NCBI GenBank assembly: GCA_040954595.2
Contig: CM082597.2
Span: forward strand, 8,556,001 to 8,620,000
Source of the DNA: Balanoglossus misakiensis
Taxonomy: Eukaryota; Hemichordata
Length of the DNA stretch: 64,000 nt
Direction: 5' to 3'
The position numbers and the translations under genes are program-made. Every line of letters starts with the position of its first letter. Position 1 is the first letter of the stretch. This document shows, in pieces, positions 54,944 to 64,000 of the stretch. Under the pieces are notes generated by a model. That model was not told the DNA's origin. It did not search any database and was given only the letters and a program-made list of their open reading frames with translations.

Positions 54944-55199
54944 CTGCAAAGAATTAATAACATCACATTATGAGTAAAAAAACCATTCTGGTCAATCAGA
55001 CTTCAGTCAAGGAGAGTATTATTAAAACAAAAGTTATTTATAACCATTTGCCCAGTGAATGTTTTCAAGAGGTTTGAGAAAATGCTATGCAGCCATGCAC
55101 TGTTTTCTATATCCACTAGATATGTTCAACTCAGCTGTAATTCATTACAGCCCTAGTATTGCTCGTGTTTATCCATTTTTCATCATCGAAAATTGCCTG

Positions 55200-55358
55200 T
55201 GGATGATAAAATGCGCCCTCTTTTGGTGAACTCTGCCTACCACCTGACCTTCTACCTAGCTATACTTGACTAGTAAGGCAAGTAGGCAAGTAGGCGGTCA
55301 GCTGGAGGGGTCAGGCGGTAGGCAGAGTTCACCAAAAGGGGGCGCATTTTATCATCCA
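55200..55358. mobile_element. hairpin MITE family H at a deletion junction
   Basis: 159 bp, nearly all hairpin. TGGATGATAAAATGCGCCC, then TTTTGGTGAACTCTGCC, then ACC are repeated inverted at the right end. It interrupts a family G fragment exactly where unit 3 stops matching unit 2 (about 32,410). Confidence 0.88.
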
Positions 55359-55512
55359 TTGTTTATAATGTGTAGTGTATGAGCAGAGAAGCCTCAGTGT
55401 TCCGGTTAGAACCGTATCGATAAGACAAAGACAGAAGAGTTGACCGACAACAAATTTATTCAGTTTATATCATATAATTCTTACTTAAACGTTCCCTGAA
55501 TAAATCCCTGTG
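55359..55512. other. sequence found only in unit 3
   Basis: About 150 bp without a match elsewhere in the window, between the hairpin MITE and the point where homology to the other units resumes (ATTTAAGTATACATATCATT). Not recognised. Confidence 0.6.
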
Positions 55513-55674
55513 ATTTAAGTATACATATCATTCCATGGTAGCATGAGTTTCTGCTTTACTACAAATTCATTCTCCCAATCCTGACTAGATTTGAGATGCA
55601 GATCATCCTTATGTAAATGAATGCTTCATCAATAAACTTGATGACACAAAAGATCTAACTACATGTTCGGTTAC

Positions 55675-55848
55675 CTTGACAACTATGACAGCAATGTCCA
55701 GGGTTGGGCAATGGATGTGTGCATTCATGTTTACATATCTGTTTGACACAAGTTACAATTCCTTCACTACAGGTACAGATTTCACATTCATCAACAGGAC
55801 TGGTCCATGTAGAATTGTGGTGATATTCTATATTGTTGAATACACAAC
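55675..55848 (-). CDS. complete VWC module exon, unit 3
   Basis: 174 bp, phase 1 to 1. Same module as 15,316-15,489, with VKQICKHEC. Confidence 0.92.
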
Positions 55849-56345
55849 CTATAGCACAAAAAGATTCGTTTGGAATCAATTATTCTTTGGAAATAATTAC
55901 CAAGAGCTTTATAATTTTGATTAAAACCCTATCACTACTGGGCGTCATACCCGTTTAGAGTGTCAAGGCCCTTAAAATATATATGTGCCCTTTTTCTTCT
56001 TAAAGGTATTTTGACTGTCTTGGCATGGCTCTCTAACGTACTTAAACACACTTGGCAGTCTGAGCCCCCTGTAAAATGTATCAAATCGCACTGGTTTGCA
56101 CTGTATTGGTCTGAGGATCTTGTATAGGCCGTACTGAGTAACACACACTTGGCAGTCTAACAGGTCTGGATGCCAAGATTCTAGGCACCCTGGTAATCAA
56201 ACCAGATTTAACCGACATGCCAGTGTTAGCGTTAGAGTGGAAAGTTGCCCAAAATTGCAACCATCATTATCTTCATACGACCAATCCTCTGAAATCAATA
56301 GGGCTGTATATCACGGAGAAGTATCTGATGGCTTCAATTACTAAC

Positions 56346-56433
56346 CTTTACAATGTGGACAGCATTCACCCACAATTTGTTCTGTATATTGGCATGGCAA
56401 TACAGGGAACTGAGTACATGTGATAACATTATT
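56346..56433 (-). CDS. VWC C-half exon, unit 3
   Basis: 88 bp, in frame, same as 15,988-16,075. Confidence 0.88.
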
Positions 56434-56767
56434 CTGAAATATAACATGACAATTATGGAGAACAAATGAAGTCATTGTGAATAACAATGCATAATGGGAT
56501 GCAGGTCTAATGTGTCTAAATAATTGATCCAGAAATCAATAAAAGACAATTTCACAGTTTTATATGTATAACTTCATGAATAATATTTTAAAGCACATTA
56601 TATTTTTCAATACGATACATAATAAAACCTTTATAGCTGAGATGCATTGTGGAACCTTTGGTAACACAGCAGAAAGGCGCTCATACAAGGGTAAAACTCT
56701 TCTCCTATACAACCTTTGGTCTCAAGTCAGTTCAGATCAACTACACAATATGTGAGCATATGATATA

Positions 56768-56975
56768 CTGTAAAACACTTTATTTTCGCGAGTTGAAATC
56801 TTCGAGATATCGAGAAAGGCCACTGTTTTCAGAGTTTTAATTTTTATGTTCTCTTATTTCATTCACTGCATGGTTATCTTCAAAAACAATTTTCGCGACT
56901 TTTTACTTTCACGCTATTTTGGCTCTCGCGTATTTCGCAAAAATTTATTGCTCGTGAAAATAATGTGTTTTACAG
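56768..56975. mobile_element. MITE family A, copy 17
   Basis: Orthologue of copy 3. Confidence 0.9.
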
Positions 56976-57014
56976 TATACACAATGTGTATGAGTAACAT
57001 CAATTGCTCCTTAC

Positions 57015-57095
57015 CTGACATGTACAATTATACACTCATCAAAATCCATGTATCACCAGATGAATATGTAAAATCATGTGGTTGAAAATAACACC
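57015..57095 (-). pseudogene. VWC N-half exon, unit 3, two 1-bp losses
   Basis: 81 bp against 83 in unit 2. One base is lost in the TGGATTCTTGATG part (TGGATTTTGATG here) and one in the DECTN part. The second loss is shared with unit 1. The C-x2-C-x-C end is destroyed. Confidence 0.85.
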
Positions 57096-57420
57096 CTGTA
57101 ACAAACGAATTCAAACTTTCATTATAGTCCAGTAATCTTTATGATGACTTTGAGTATAGTCCTATTGTAAGGTTATTTCATTGTCATTGTAGAAATGACT
57201 GTATCAACTGAGCAATATGCTTCAGTATTTGTCCTCGACGTTGCGTATCTCAGACAATACCTCCACTGCACTGTACGATGTACTCGGACAAAAATCCTGG
57301 TACTTTATGAATAACCTTATATTATTTAGGACCATTTATTTCATTTGAATCAAACAGAGTCTAAACATAGCCATACAATATTAAGCATACATGTACATAA
57401 ATGCCAAATTACATCAATAC

Positions 57421-57555
57421 CTTCTATTGGTTGACATGTTATTCCATCTGTCCTCAACACGAAGCCATCCAGACATCGACACATAAATGAACCTCTTGAA
57501 TTAATGCATTCTTGCTCACACACCTGTAAACCTTCTATATCACATTCATTGATGT
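57421..57555 (-). CDS. calcium-binding EGF exon, unit 3 (intact)
   Basis: 135 bp, phase 1. It encodes DINECDIEGLQVCEQECINS, then RGSFMCRCLDGFVL, then GITCQPIE. The only copy with both frame and all six cysteines. Confidence 0.92.
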
Positions 57556-58076
57556 CTGAAATACAACACAAATCAAAGTTACTTGCATGAAGCCAGAAGA
57601 TACAAATTATACTTTTGAAGCAGTTTCGTTTCCCTGTTTCTTTCAAGACTTTTGATTTAACAAGCCTTTGTAACAAGATTTTGTAGACTATGCAGTCGTT
57701 TTAAAGGTATACAGTCACCTCCAATTTACATAGGCCCATACAATCATTTCATTCAATGCTTCAAGATAACAAAAAATACAAAATATTGACATCATGAACA
57801 TTCATAACAATCCAGTGGTCACTGTGTTTGTTGGTGCAACCTCGGCTACTTGTACTTCATTTAAAATAACATATGACACAGTAATAGGGTGCACTATGCA
57901 CACAACAGGCACAACTGTACTGTGCAGAGAGTCTAAGATGTTTGATGTAAATGACACATCAGCTGGTAACCATGATTAATCGTTGATCAAAAGTTCCTCA
58001 CTGATTTGCTAGAAGGACAGAAACTTTGCAAAGGACTTATCAAATCTGCTGGGAAGTTGACATCACAAGTCGCCAA

Positions 58077-58824
58077 TAATCTTTACGGCCCTGATACGGG
58101 TTTTGCGGCCCGAGGTCGTACGGCGGAAGCGCCCGACCGCAGGGAGGGCGCGAATCGCCGTACGACCGAGGGCCGCAAAACCCGTATCAGGGCCGTAAAG
58201 GTTTTATCATATGCCTTATTGAACGATAAACTACAAGAAATTAATAAAAATACACATTCTGTAATATTTTGGAATGTAAATATTACGTTTTTATCTATCG
58301 TTTTGAAGTGATCAATCCCGTAGCATAGAGCCGTATTCCTCCAGTTCTTGCGGATTGATATGCACGATGTCATTTGTTTACATTCTATTGCACGTGAGAT
58401 ATAGACGCGCTCGAACTCACACAGCCGAGCGCGAGCAAAACATTATTTTTTCTTCGCGACGATCGACGCCGACAGTCACACATTAATCAAATCAAATCAT
58501 CAATTTTACTATTCATATTTCCAAATAAAGCTCTACAACATGCAGCGGTTATGGAAGAGGATGTGATTCGGTAGCGGCATAGGACGTACACACACTGCAA
58601 GTGCACTAGTCACTGACACCGCACCAGAAAGATTAAATTCCGAACGTAGCAACGACAACTTTCGAATCTCGCGCAATAAACACAAAACTAGATCCGGATA
58701 GTGAACGCGTCTTCCAAATATGGTCACCGGGCCGGGGCGTGATAAGCAAAAAAACTGCACGGATGTGAGGGCGCTTTTCCCCATAGACTTTACATTGGCA
58801 CGTGAATATAGGCATATGATAACA
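58077..58824. mobile_element. insertion led by a GC-rich hairpin, unit 3 only
   Basis: About 748 bp inserted in the intron next to the EGF exon. Units 1 and 2 read CGCCAACAACAAAAAC across the site. The left part (58,081-58,200) is a hairpin with 45-bp arms (CTTTACGGCCCTGATACGGG, TTTTGCGGCCC, GGTCGTACGGCG) and a 30-bp loop. After it, TTTTATCATATGCCTTA at 58,202 is inverted at the right end (TAGGCATATGATAAC). No recognisable protein. Confidence 0.8.
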
Positions 58825-58841
58825 ACAAAAACAAAACTTAC

Positions 58842-58925
58842 CCTCATCACACAAATCACCCGAGTAACCAGCAAAGCATTCACATTCTCCACCATTGCAG
58901 ATACCATTTTCACATAAACACACAC
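58842..58925 (-). CDS. EGF exon, unit 3
   Basis: 84 bp, in frame. AGYSGDLCDEG replaces AGYTGDLCDEG. Confidence 0.9.
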
Positions 58926-59306
58926 CTGAGAAGGACAATAAACACATAAACAAAGTAAAACAAACAACAGAATGCGATGATCATAATGATCATGGTGATA
59001 TACAATCCAGGTGGTGTCATTTTTTTTCTATCGATAACCAAAGGCCTTACCCCTTGAAACTAATTTTTCAAAGATCTTCATAAATGCTTGCATGTCATGC
59101 GGCCATTGTACACTGTATATGATCAGATTCCCCTACATCTAAAAATATACATTTTTAGAGTTTTTGTATAGTTGTTCTACATCCTTTTAGAGTTACATGT
59201 GCCAAGATAATTTGCATAAATCCTCAGGTTCTTTGCATATTCTAACTCTATGAACACATTTCCTGCTACATTGACTTTCTCACTTTGCATAAAGTGTGAT
59301 ATTTAC

Positions 59307-59402
59307 ATTTGGAGCAGTCATCTCCACTAAAGCCCTCCTGACAGTTGCAGTATCCTTGGAAACATATTCCATCATTCTTGCAGTCTGGGATGCAAGGAAT
59401 CT
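59307..59402 (-). CDS. EGF exon, unit 3
   Basis: 96 bp, in frame, with CFQGYCNC as in unit 2. Confidence 0.88.
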
Positions 59403-59530
59403 CTGTAAAAACAATCAAAACACATTCAAAAGATGTCTGATGAAATCATACTTTATCAGGTAATACTTAATTCGCCACATAAAAATATCACAGAATCGGA
59501 ATATTTGATATTTTGATACACAATATCATT

Positions 59531-59673
59531 ATTCTATAGCACCATTTACTGTAAAAGAACCAGTTAACAAAAATGCATCATGGGCAAAATGTTGACTTAA
59601 CTTATTCTATAGCACCATTTACTGTAAAATAACCAGTTAACAAAATGCATAATGGGCAAAATGTTGACTTAAC
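59531..59673. repeat. 71-bp tandem duplication, unit 3
   Basis: Same doubled block as in unit 2 at 41,515-41,655, with minor changes. Confidence 0.85.
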
Positions 59674-59935
59674 ATTGTCATTAGCATTAGAGTTTTGAAC
59701 AGCGATCCATCATGTGTTTCAAGTGACATTTCAATGGTCAAAGCTTTGTTGTTGCAATATGCATACACAACTTATGAAAGTTTTCACCTTTTTGATGACA
59801 AGACCAAAACATTCAAAGTCCCAGTTGCTCTAACTTTTAGCTATTTTTTTCACAGTATTTACAACTTGCATCATAGGGAGTTTGTTTTGATGCCCTACCC
59901 ACTGTTTCACACAATACCTGTGTATCTGTGTCATA

Positions 59936-60139
59936 CTGTAAAACACTTTATTTTCGCGAGTCGAAATGTTCGCGATATCGAGAGAGGCCACTGTTTCGCG
60001 AGTATTAATTTTCGTGTTTCATTTCATTCACTGCATTGTTATCTTCAAAACAATTTACGCGACTTTTTATTTTCACGCTATTTTGGCTCTCGCGTATTTC
60101 GCTTAAATTTATTGCTCGCGAAAATAAAGTGTTTTACAG
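59936..60139. mobile_element. MITE family A, copy 18
   Basis: Orthologue of copy 4. Confidence 0.9.
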
Positions 60140-60338
60140 TAGTTAAGAAGTATACAATGTATGCAAATTTAGCCACAGTTACCATGGAAAGTTGAGACAT
60201 GGCCAATCAGAGATTTTGCCTACACACTTTTTATCACTTAAGGGTATATTTCACACCACTTCTATACCTTGCATTGTTGACGAATTATTGTTTTCAAACT
60301 TTATTACAACAATGTGCTCTCCGCCATGAATGTGCACC

Positions 60339-60432
60339 TTTAACCCTTTCACCACATGGTTTGATCCAAAGCCACTGTTTCCTATGACAAAGATGGACCT
60401 CAATACAGGGATACAGGGGTGAGAGGGTTTAA
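60339..60432. mobile_element. short TIR element family J, unit 3
   Basis: Orthologue of 19,157-19,250. Confidence 0.6.
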
Positions 60433-60469
60433 ACATCTGGCAAATATAGTCTAGTAAATATAGGGCTAG

Positions 60470-61895
60470 ACCCACCACAAATTGCAACAAAATTTTTTTC
60501 TTCAGAATATACTTTGGAGAGGTGTCTAGAACAACATATTAAAAATGCACCTGAATCCACCTTGTGGAAATATGTCTAATTTGCATAAATTTAATATTAG
60601 AGATTTTGGGGCCAAATATCAAGAAATAAACGCTTTTTTCCATGATTTTAAAGTTCAAAAACTATTTCATGTTCATGACAAAACATTTTGGAATAATATT
60701 TGACATGGGCAGTTTTCATAATTTGCATAAATTCAATATGGCAGACAGTATTCCTAAAAAACATATTTGGGCTATATATTGGATACTTAGTAAGCTATTT
60801 TAGTGTTTTTAATTCAAAATTACCTCTATGACATTTGAAACAATGTTAAAAATATCTTGTTTACATTTACACTTTATATTTTGCATAAATCCAATATTGC
60901 CGCCAAATGAATATTCAACAGCTTATCATACTCCAGCATATAAAATAAGGTTCTGGCATAGAAAATATGTTGTAGCATTAGGATTATATACAAAAGAGAA
61001 TGAAAAATGCTTCCAGATTCAAGCATATACTGTAAAGTAGGTCCAAGATACAGCTAATGGAGTAAAAAAATAGTAAGGTAACATCTCAGTTTATTTAACA
61101 GGTGTTAGTCGTGTAACCAATTCGCCAGAATACATTTCAGCTGATTTTTAAGACTTAGATATATGATTTTAATATTATTTTCGGGGATAAAGTACGACTT
61201 ACAAGTTAAATAATACTCTACAATCGTCATTTAATTGACATTTTAATACTATAGGAAGTATATTGTTAGACTGATTACTATACAGGTTTAAAGAAGTCAT
61301 GTGATTATAATTATCTGTTGCATTGCTGTTATATTTTCGTTTTACATATTAATGAAAGATAGTTTTATATTTGCTTCATTACTCATTCCTAGTGCTACAA
61401 CATATATTCTATGCTAGAACCTTATTATATATGTCGGAGTATGATAAACTGTCAAACATTCATTTGGCGGCCATATTGGATTTATGCAAAATATAAAATG
61501 CAAATGTAAACAATTTTTTTCAAAATTGTTCCAAATGTCATAGAGGTAGTTTTGAATAAAAAAACCACTAGAATTGCTTGCGTATTACCCGATATACTGC
61601 CCAAATATGTTTTTTAGGAATACTGTTCACCATATTGAATTTATGCAAATTATGAAAACTGCCCATGTCAAATATTATTCCAAAATGGTTCTTCATGCAC
61701 ATGAAATATTTTTAAACTTTAAAAACATGGAAAAATCATGTTTATTTCTTGATATTTGGCCCAAAAATTATTAAATTTATGCAAATTAGACATATTTCCA
61801 CAAGGTGGATTCGGGTGCATTTTTGATATGTTGTTCTAGACACCTCTCCGAAATATATTCTGAAAAAAAAAATTATGTTGCAATTTGTGGTGGGT
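60470..61895. mobile_element. fold-back element family D, unit 3 copy (longest)
   Basis: 1,426 bp. The inverted arms extend to about 500 bp each. The outer part is as in units 1 and 2. The inner part adds CAATATTGCCGCCAAATGAA, TATCATACTCC and AATAAGGTTCTGGCATAGAA, found inverted at 61,390-61,480. The central loop is about 350 bp (61,030-61,380). No ORF of note. Confidence 0.9.
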
Positions 61896-61959
61896 TAGGT
61901 GCCCAAATCTCGTAGATTTACTAGACTAATAGGTGATCGTAAAATTGATTTGTACTCAC

Positions 61960-62136
61960 CACAGGACGATTTCTCCAGTCCAGCACAATCCCCTTCCTCC
62001 TGGCTTCATAGGCATAGGCAAACAATACATCACATAGACACTTTTCATGCACAGGACATGCACACATATCAGACAAACACAATTCATAGAATGGAGCTGG
62101 GTTTACTACACCATGGGCTGGCCGTAATAATGGTCC
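61960..62136 (-). CDS. C8 domain exon, unit 3 (intact)
   Basis: 177 bp, in frame. CACPVHEKCLCDVLFAYAYE, then WRNRPV; LLRPAHG replaces LFRPAHG. Confidence 0.9.
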
Positions 62137-62188
62137 CTGTGTAAAACCAAACAAAAATAACAACGGATCATTTACAATGAGAAACTGT

Positions 62189-62323
62189 TTAAAGGTATAC
62201 GGTCACCATTGGAAAATTAGCAATAGTTACCATGGCAAATTGAGAATTAGCCAATCACACATTTTCAGTGGGTGGCACACGCGAAAAAAAGAGCGCCACC
62301 ATACGTTCTCAAATATGCCATTT
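62189..62323. mobile_element. MITE family B, copy 5 (interrupted)
   Basis: As copy 1. Confidence 0.72.
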
Positions 62324-62490
62324 CGCGATATTGAGAGCGGCCACTGTTTAGCGAGTATTAATTTTCGCGTTCTCTTATTTCATTCACTGCATTGTTATCT
62401 TAAAAAAAAATGCAACTTCATTTTCATGCTATTTTAGCTCTCGTGTATTTCGCGAAAATTAATTGCTCACAAATATAAAGTGTTTTACAG
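62324..62490. mobile_element. MITE family A, copy 19 (truncated)
   Basis: As copy 5; same chimeric junction. Confidence 0.8.
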
Positions 62491-62615
62491 TAGTATTACT
62501 AATACATATACACTGTTTTTACTCTAAAATGCTCAAAGTAGAAAAATAGGCATGAGAAAAAGAGAGACAGCAAGACAGATGTTTGAAGTCTCTTAATTTT
62601 CCAGAATTGTCCTGT

Positions 62616-62707
62616 TTCCTGCAGTGACTTTCCAAGGAATTTCAGAGTTTGGATTGAAAATTGATAATACTATTACTAATGTTTCAGGAGTTAACACTGT
62701 ACGAACC
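62616..62707 (-). CDS. VWD C-terminal tail exon, unit 3 (donor unresolved)
   Basis: ATGCATCAG acceptor; same residues as 20,611-20,702. Confidence 0.5.
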
Positions 62708-62759
62708 CTGATGCATATATTGAAGACAGACTCTCACATTGTACAACCAAATGACTTAC

Positions 62760-62905
62760 ATGAAATCATCACCAGGATTATCATTGAAGTTGCCACACTG
62801 ACCACAGAGTCTCCCTTTGTATGTACCATCTGCGGTGACCTCTCCAAAATGGGAGCCATCCCACGACACGCATACCAATACTTGTATGCACAACCACCAT
62901 CAACC
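62760..62905 (-). pseudogene. VWD domain exon 2, unit 3, frameshifted
   Basis: 146 bp against 148. Two bases are missing in the TSIGIRVSWDG part (GGTATGCGTG here, GGTATTCGCGTG in unit 1), so the CGLCGN part is out of frame with the start of the exon. Confidence 0.87.
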
Positions 62906-63308
62906 CTGTCATGTTACGATGTAAAACAAGTATGTTGATATAAATCAGGTTATATGTCCATTAAAGCCCTTATAGCTGCCAAATTTCACATATTTTTTCG
63001 ACACTAAAATACTTCAAATATGTTCCCTGAGCATAGCTGGTGTAAGAAATAACACCTCTCCGCAACCCACTGTCTATGGGGCCGAGCCTCAGCGCCTATA
63101 CATAAACTTTGTCTGTGTGGACCCAAGCGACTGAAAGGATTAATGCTCTGTGTTTACCATAGGCAAATAGTGTCTCAATTTTTTCCCTGTCTGAACCTGG
63201 TATATGTCAGCCCTTTGAATGTGGTTACATGTTTTAAGTTGGCTAAACAATGCAGACATGTCTAGGTATAAAAAGGGTTAAGTTCGACCTAAAATTTGAT
63301 TGACTTAC

Positions 63309-63606
63309 CTATTTGTTGTATACTTAGATCTGGTTCCTGCAAGTAAGGTAATTCTACCAGGCCTCCATTGACACTTACTGTCAAATCTGGCATTAGGTTG
63401 ATCACCCAATCAACTAGTCTGATCTGAATGACTTGTGTCCAGGCAACAGCATAGGTACTCTTGCCATCATTCTGAACTATAATCTTAAAGTTATTCTGAT
63501 AACAATCTTGTGATAAGACATAAGGTACATGTCCCTTGGAAGGAGAAGAATTTCCCATCATATGTCCGGTAATGAGGATCTCCAAATACAATACACGAGG
63601 CAGATT
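63309..63606 (-). pseudogene. VWD domain exon 1, unit 3, frameshifted
   Basis: 298 bp against 297. One extra base after QGTC, where unit 2 reads TYVLSQDC, shifts the remainder of the exon. The start [17 protein letters not shown] is intact. Confidence 0.88.
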
Positions 63607-63633
63607 CTGTAAAAAGACGGAATGCAGAAAGAC

Positions 63634-63808
63634 TTAAAGGGATACGCCCATATATGGCTGAAATGGCGTATTTGAGCGTTCTATAGAACACATGGTGGCA
63701 CTCTTTTTTACGCGTGTGACACCCACTGAAAATCTGTGATTGGTAGCTAGTCCTCAATTTGCCATGGTAACTATTGCTGATTTTCCATAGGTGACTGTAT
63801 ACCTTTGA
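63634..63808. mobile_element. MITE family B, copy 6
   Basis: Orthologue of copy 2, full length. The rest of the window to 64,000 is intron matching unit 1 at 21.8-22.0 kb. Confidence 0.72.
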
Positions 63809-64000
63809 GAGTGTCTACCGAAGAATGTTGATATGATCGCAGCATTGTAACAACAGACGTCAAATGTTACCAAAAATTTGTAAACAAATGATATTCAAAG
63901 AATGCTTATTATGTACATAACACATTCTGGACAGTTTTGAGGTCCCAGAATCACATTCTGTGTCTCTATTTGACTACTCTTTCTGATTGCTCACATTTGA

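Larger units (their letters stand above)
51850..64000 (-). repeat. tandem unit 3 of the VWC/VWD locus (runs off the window)
   Basis: At least 12.1 kb, aligned to unit 2 from 28.76 to 45 kb. It lacks the equivalent of 32.4-36.7 kb (VWC exons at 32.8, 33.6, 34.05, 34.46 and one of the two copies of the 174-bp exon). Private insertions: the hairpin MITE at 55.2 kb, novel sequence at 55.36-55.51 kb, and the hairpin insertion at 58.08 kb. Confidence 0.9.

Noticed and set aside
60828-61040. 70-codon ORF in the fold-back element
   Set aside because: AT-rich sequence within one arm; no homologous protein feature, and no counterpart in the shorter copies.
1-64000. tRNA or rRNA genes
   Set aside because: No cloverleaf with A/B box pairs or rRNA core sequence was seen on either strand by eye. 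A tRNA scan would settle this.

Overview
This is animal nuclear DNA, not prokaryotic. Coding sequence is scattered in short exons (mostly 70-300 bp) with good GT/AG borders and consistent phases, the introns are full of short inverted-repeat transposons, and there is no operon-like structure. The domain mix (many von Willebrand C modules, a VWD-C8 block, EGF and calcium-binding EGF modules) and the repeat load suggest a marine invertebrate, perhaps a deuterostome such as a hemichordate or lancelet. The species is an inference of low confidence.

Layout. (1) 1-10.7 kb: two calcium-binding-EGF exons on the minus strand (3.1 and 3.7 kb), an unresolved low-complexity exon near 1.1 kb, and on the plus strand a degraded transposase-like gene (5.58-9.39 kb, poly(A) signal at 9.5 kb). 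That gene carries a zinc-binding N-terminus, an F-box-like segment, coiled coils and a candidate DDE core. (2) 10.7-64 kb: three tandem copies of a large minus-strand exon block: unit 1 about 10,683-28,760, unit 2 about 28,760-51,850, unit 3 from about 51,850 to beyond the window. Read on the minus strand, the module order is EGF, EGF, cbEGF, many VWC modules, VWD (two or three exons), C8, and then the same series again. This is the architecture of Kielin/chordin-like secreted BMP-binding proteins (VWC array followed by VWD-C8) with EGF modules added.

I placed about 70 exons by domain motif, splice sites, phase and three-way comparison of the units. VWC modules are usually split into an N-half exon and a C-half exon. 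Large indels between units remove whole modules and keep the N-half/C-half alternation. The chain of VWC halves runs unbroken across the unit junctions, so the duplication breakpoints are not gene boundaries. The only phase break is between the C8 exon (ends phase 0) and the first EGF exon (starts phase 1). That is the best candidate boundary between tandem genes, although no signal-peptide exon or poly(A) site could be shown there.

Every unit carries damage. Small indels or a deletion hit the VWD domain in all three copies, the C8 exon is broken in unit 1, and cbEGF or VWC exons are frameshifted in different units. No complete intact VWD-C8 is visible. The locus is therefore a decaying or error-affected tandem array, or a set of partly functional paralogues.

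The introns hold at least ten families of short non-autonomous transposons. These include 19 copies of a TA-flanked MITE (one with an empty site in another unit), a fold-back element up to 1.43 kb in three states of erosion, a 1.74 kb transposon with perfect 34-bp inverted ends, a GC-rich hairpin insertion, and a rearranged LINE fragment.
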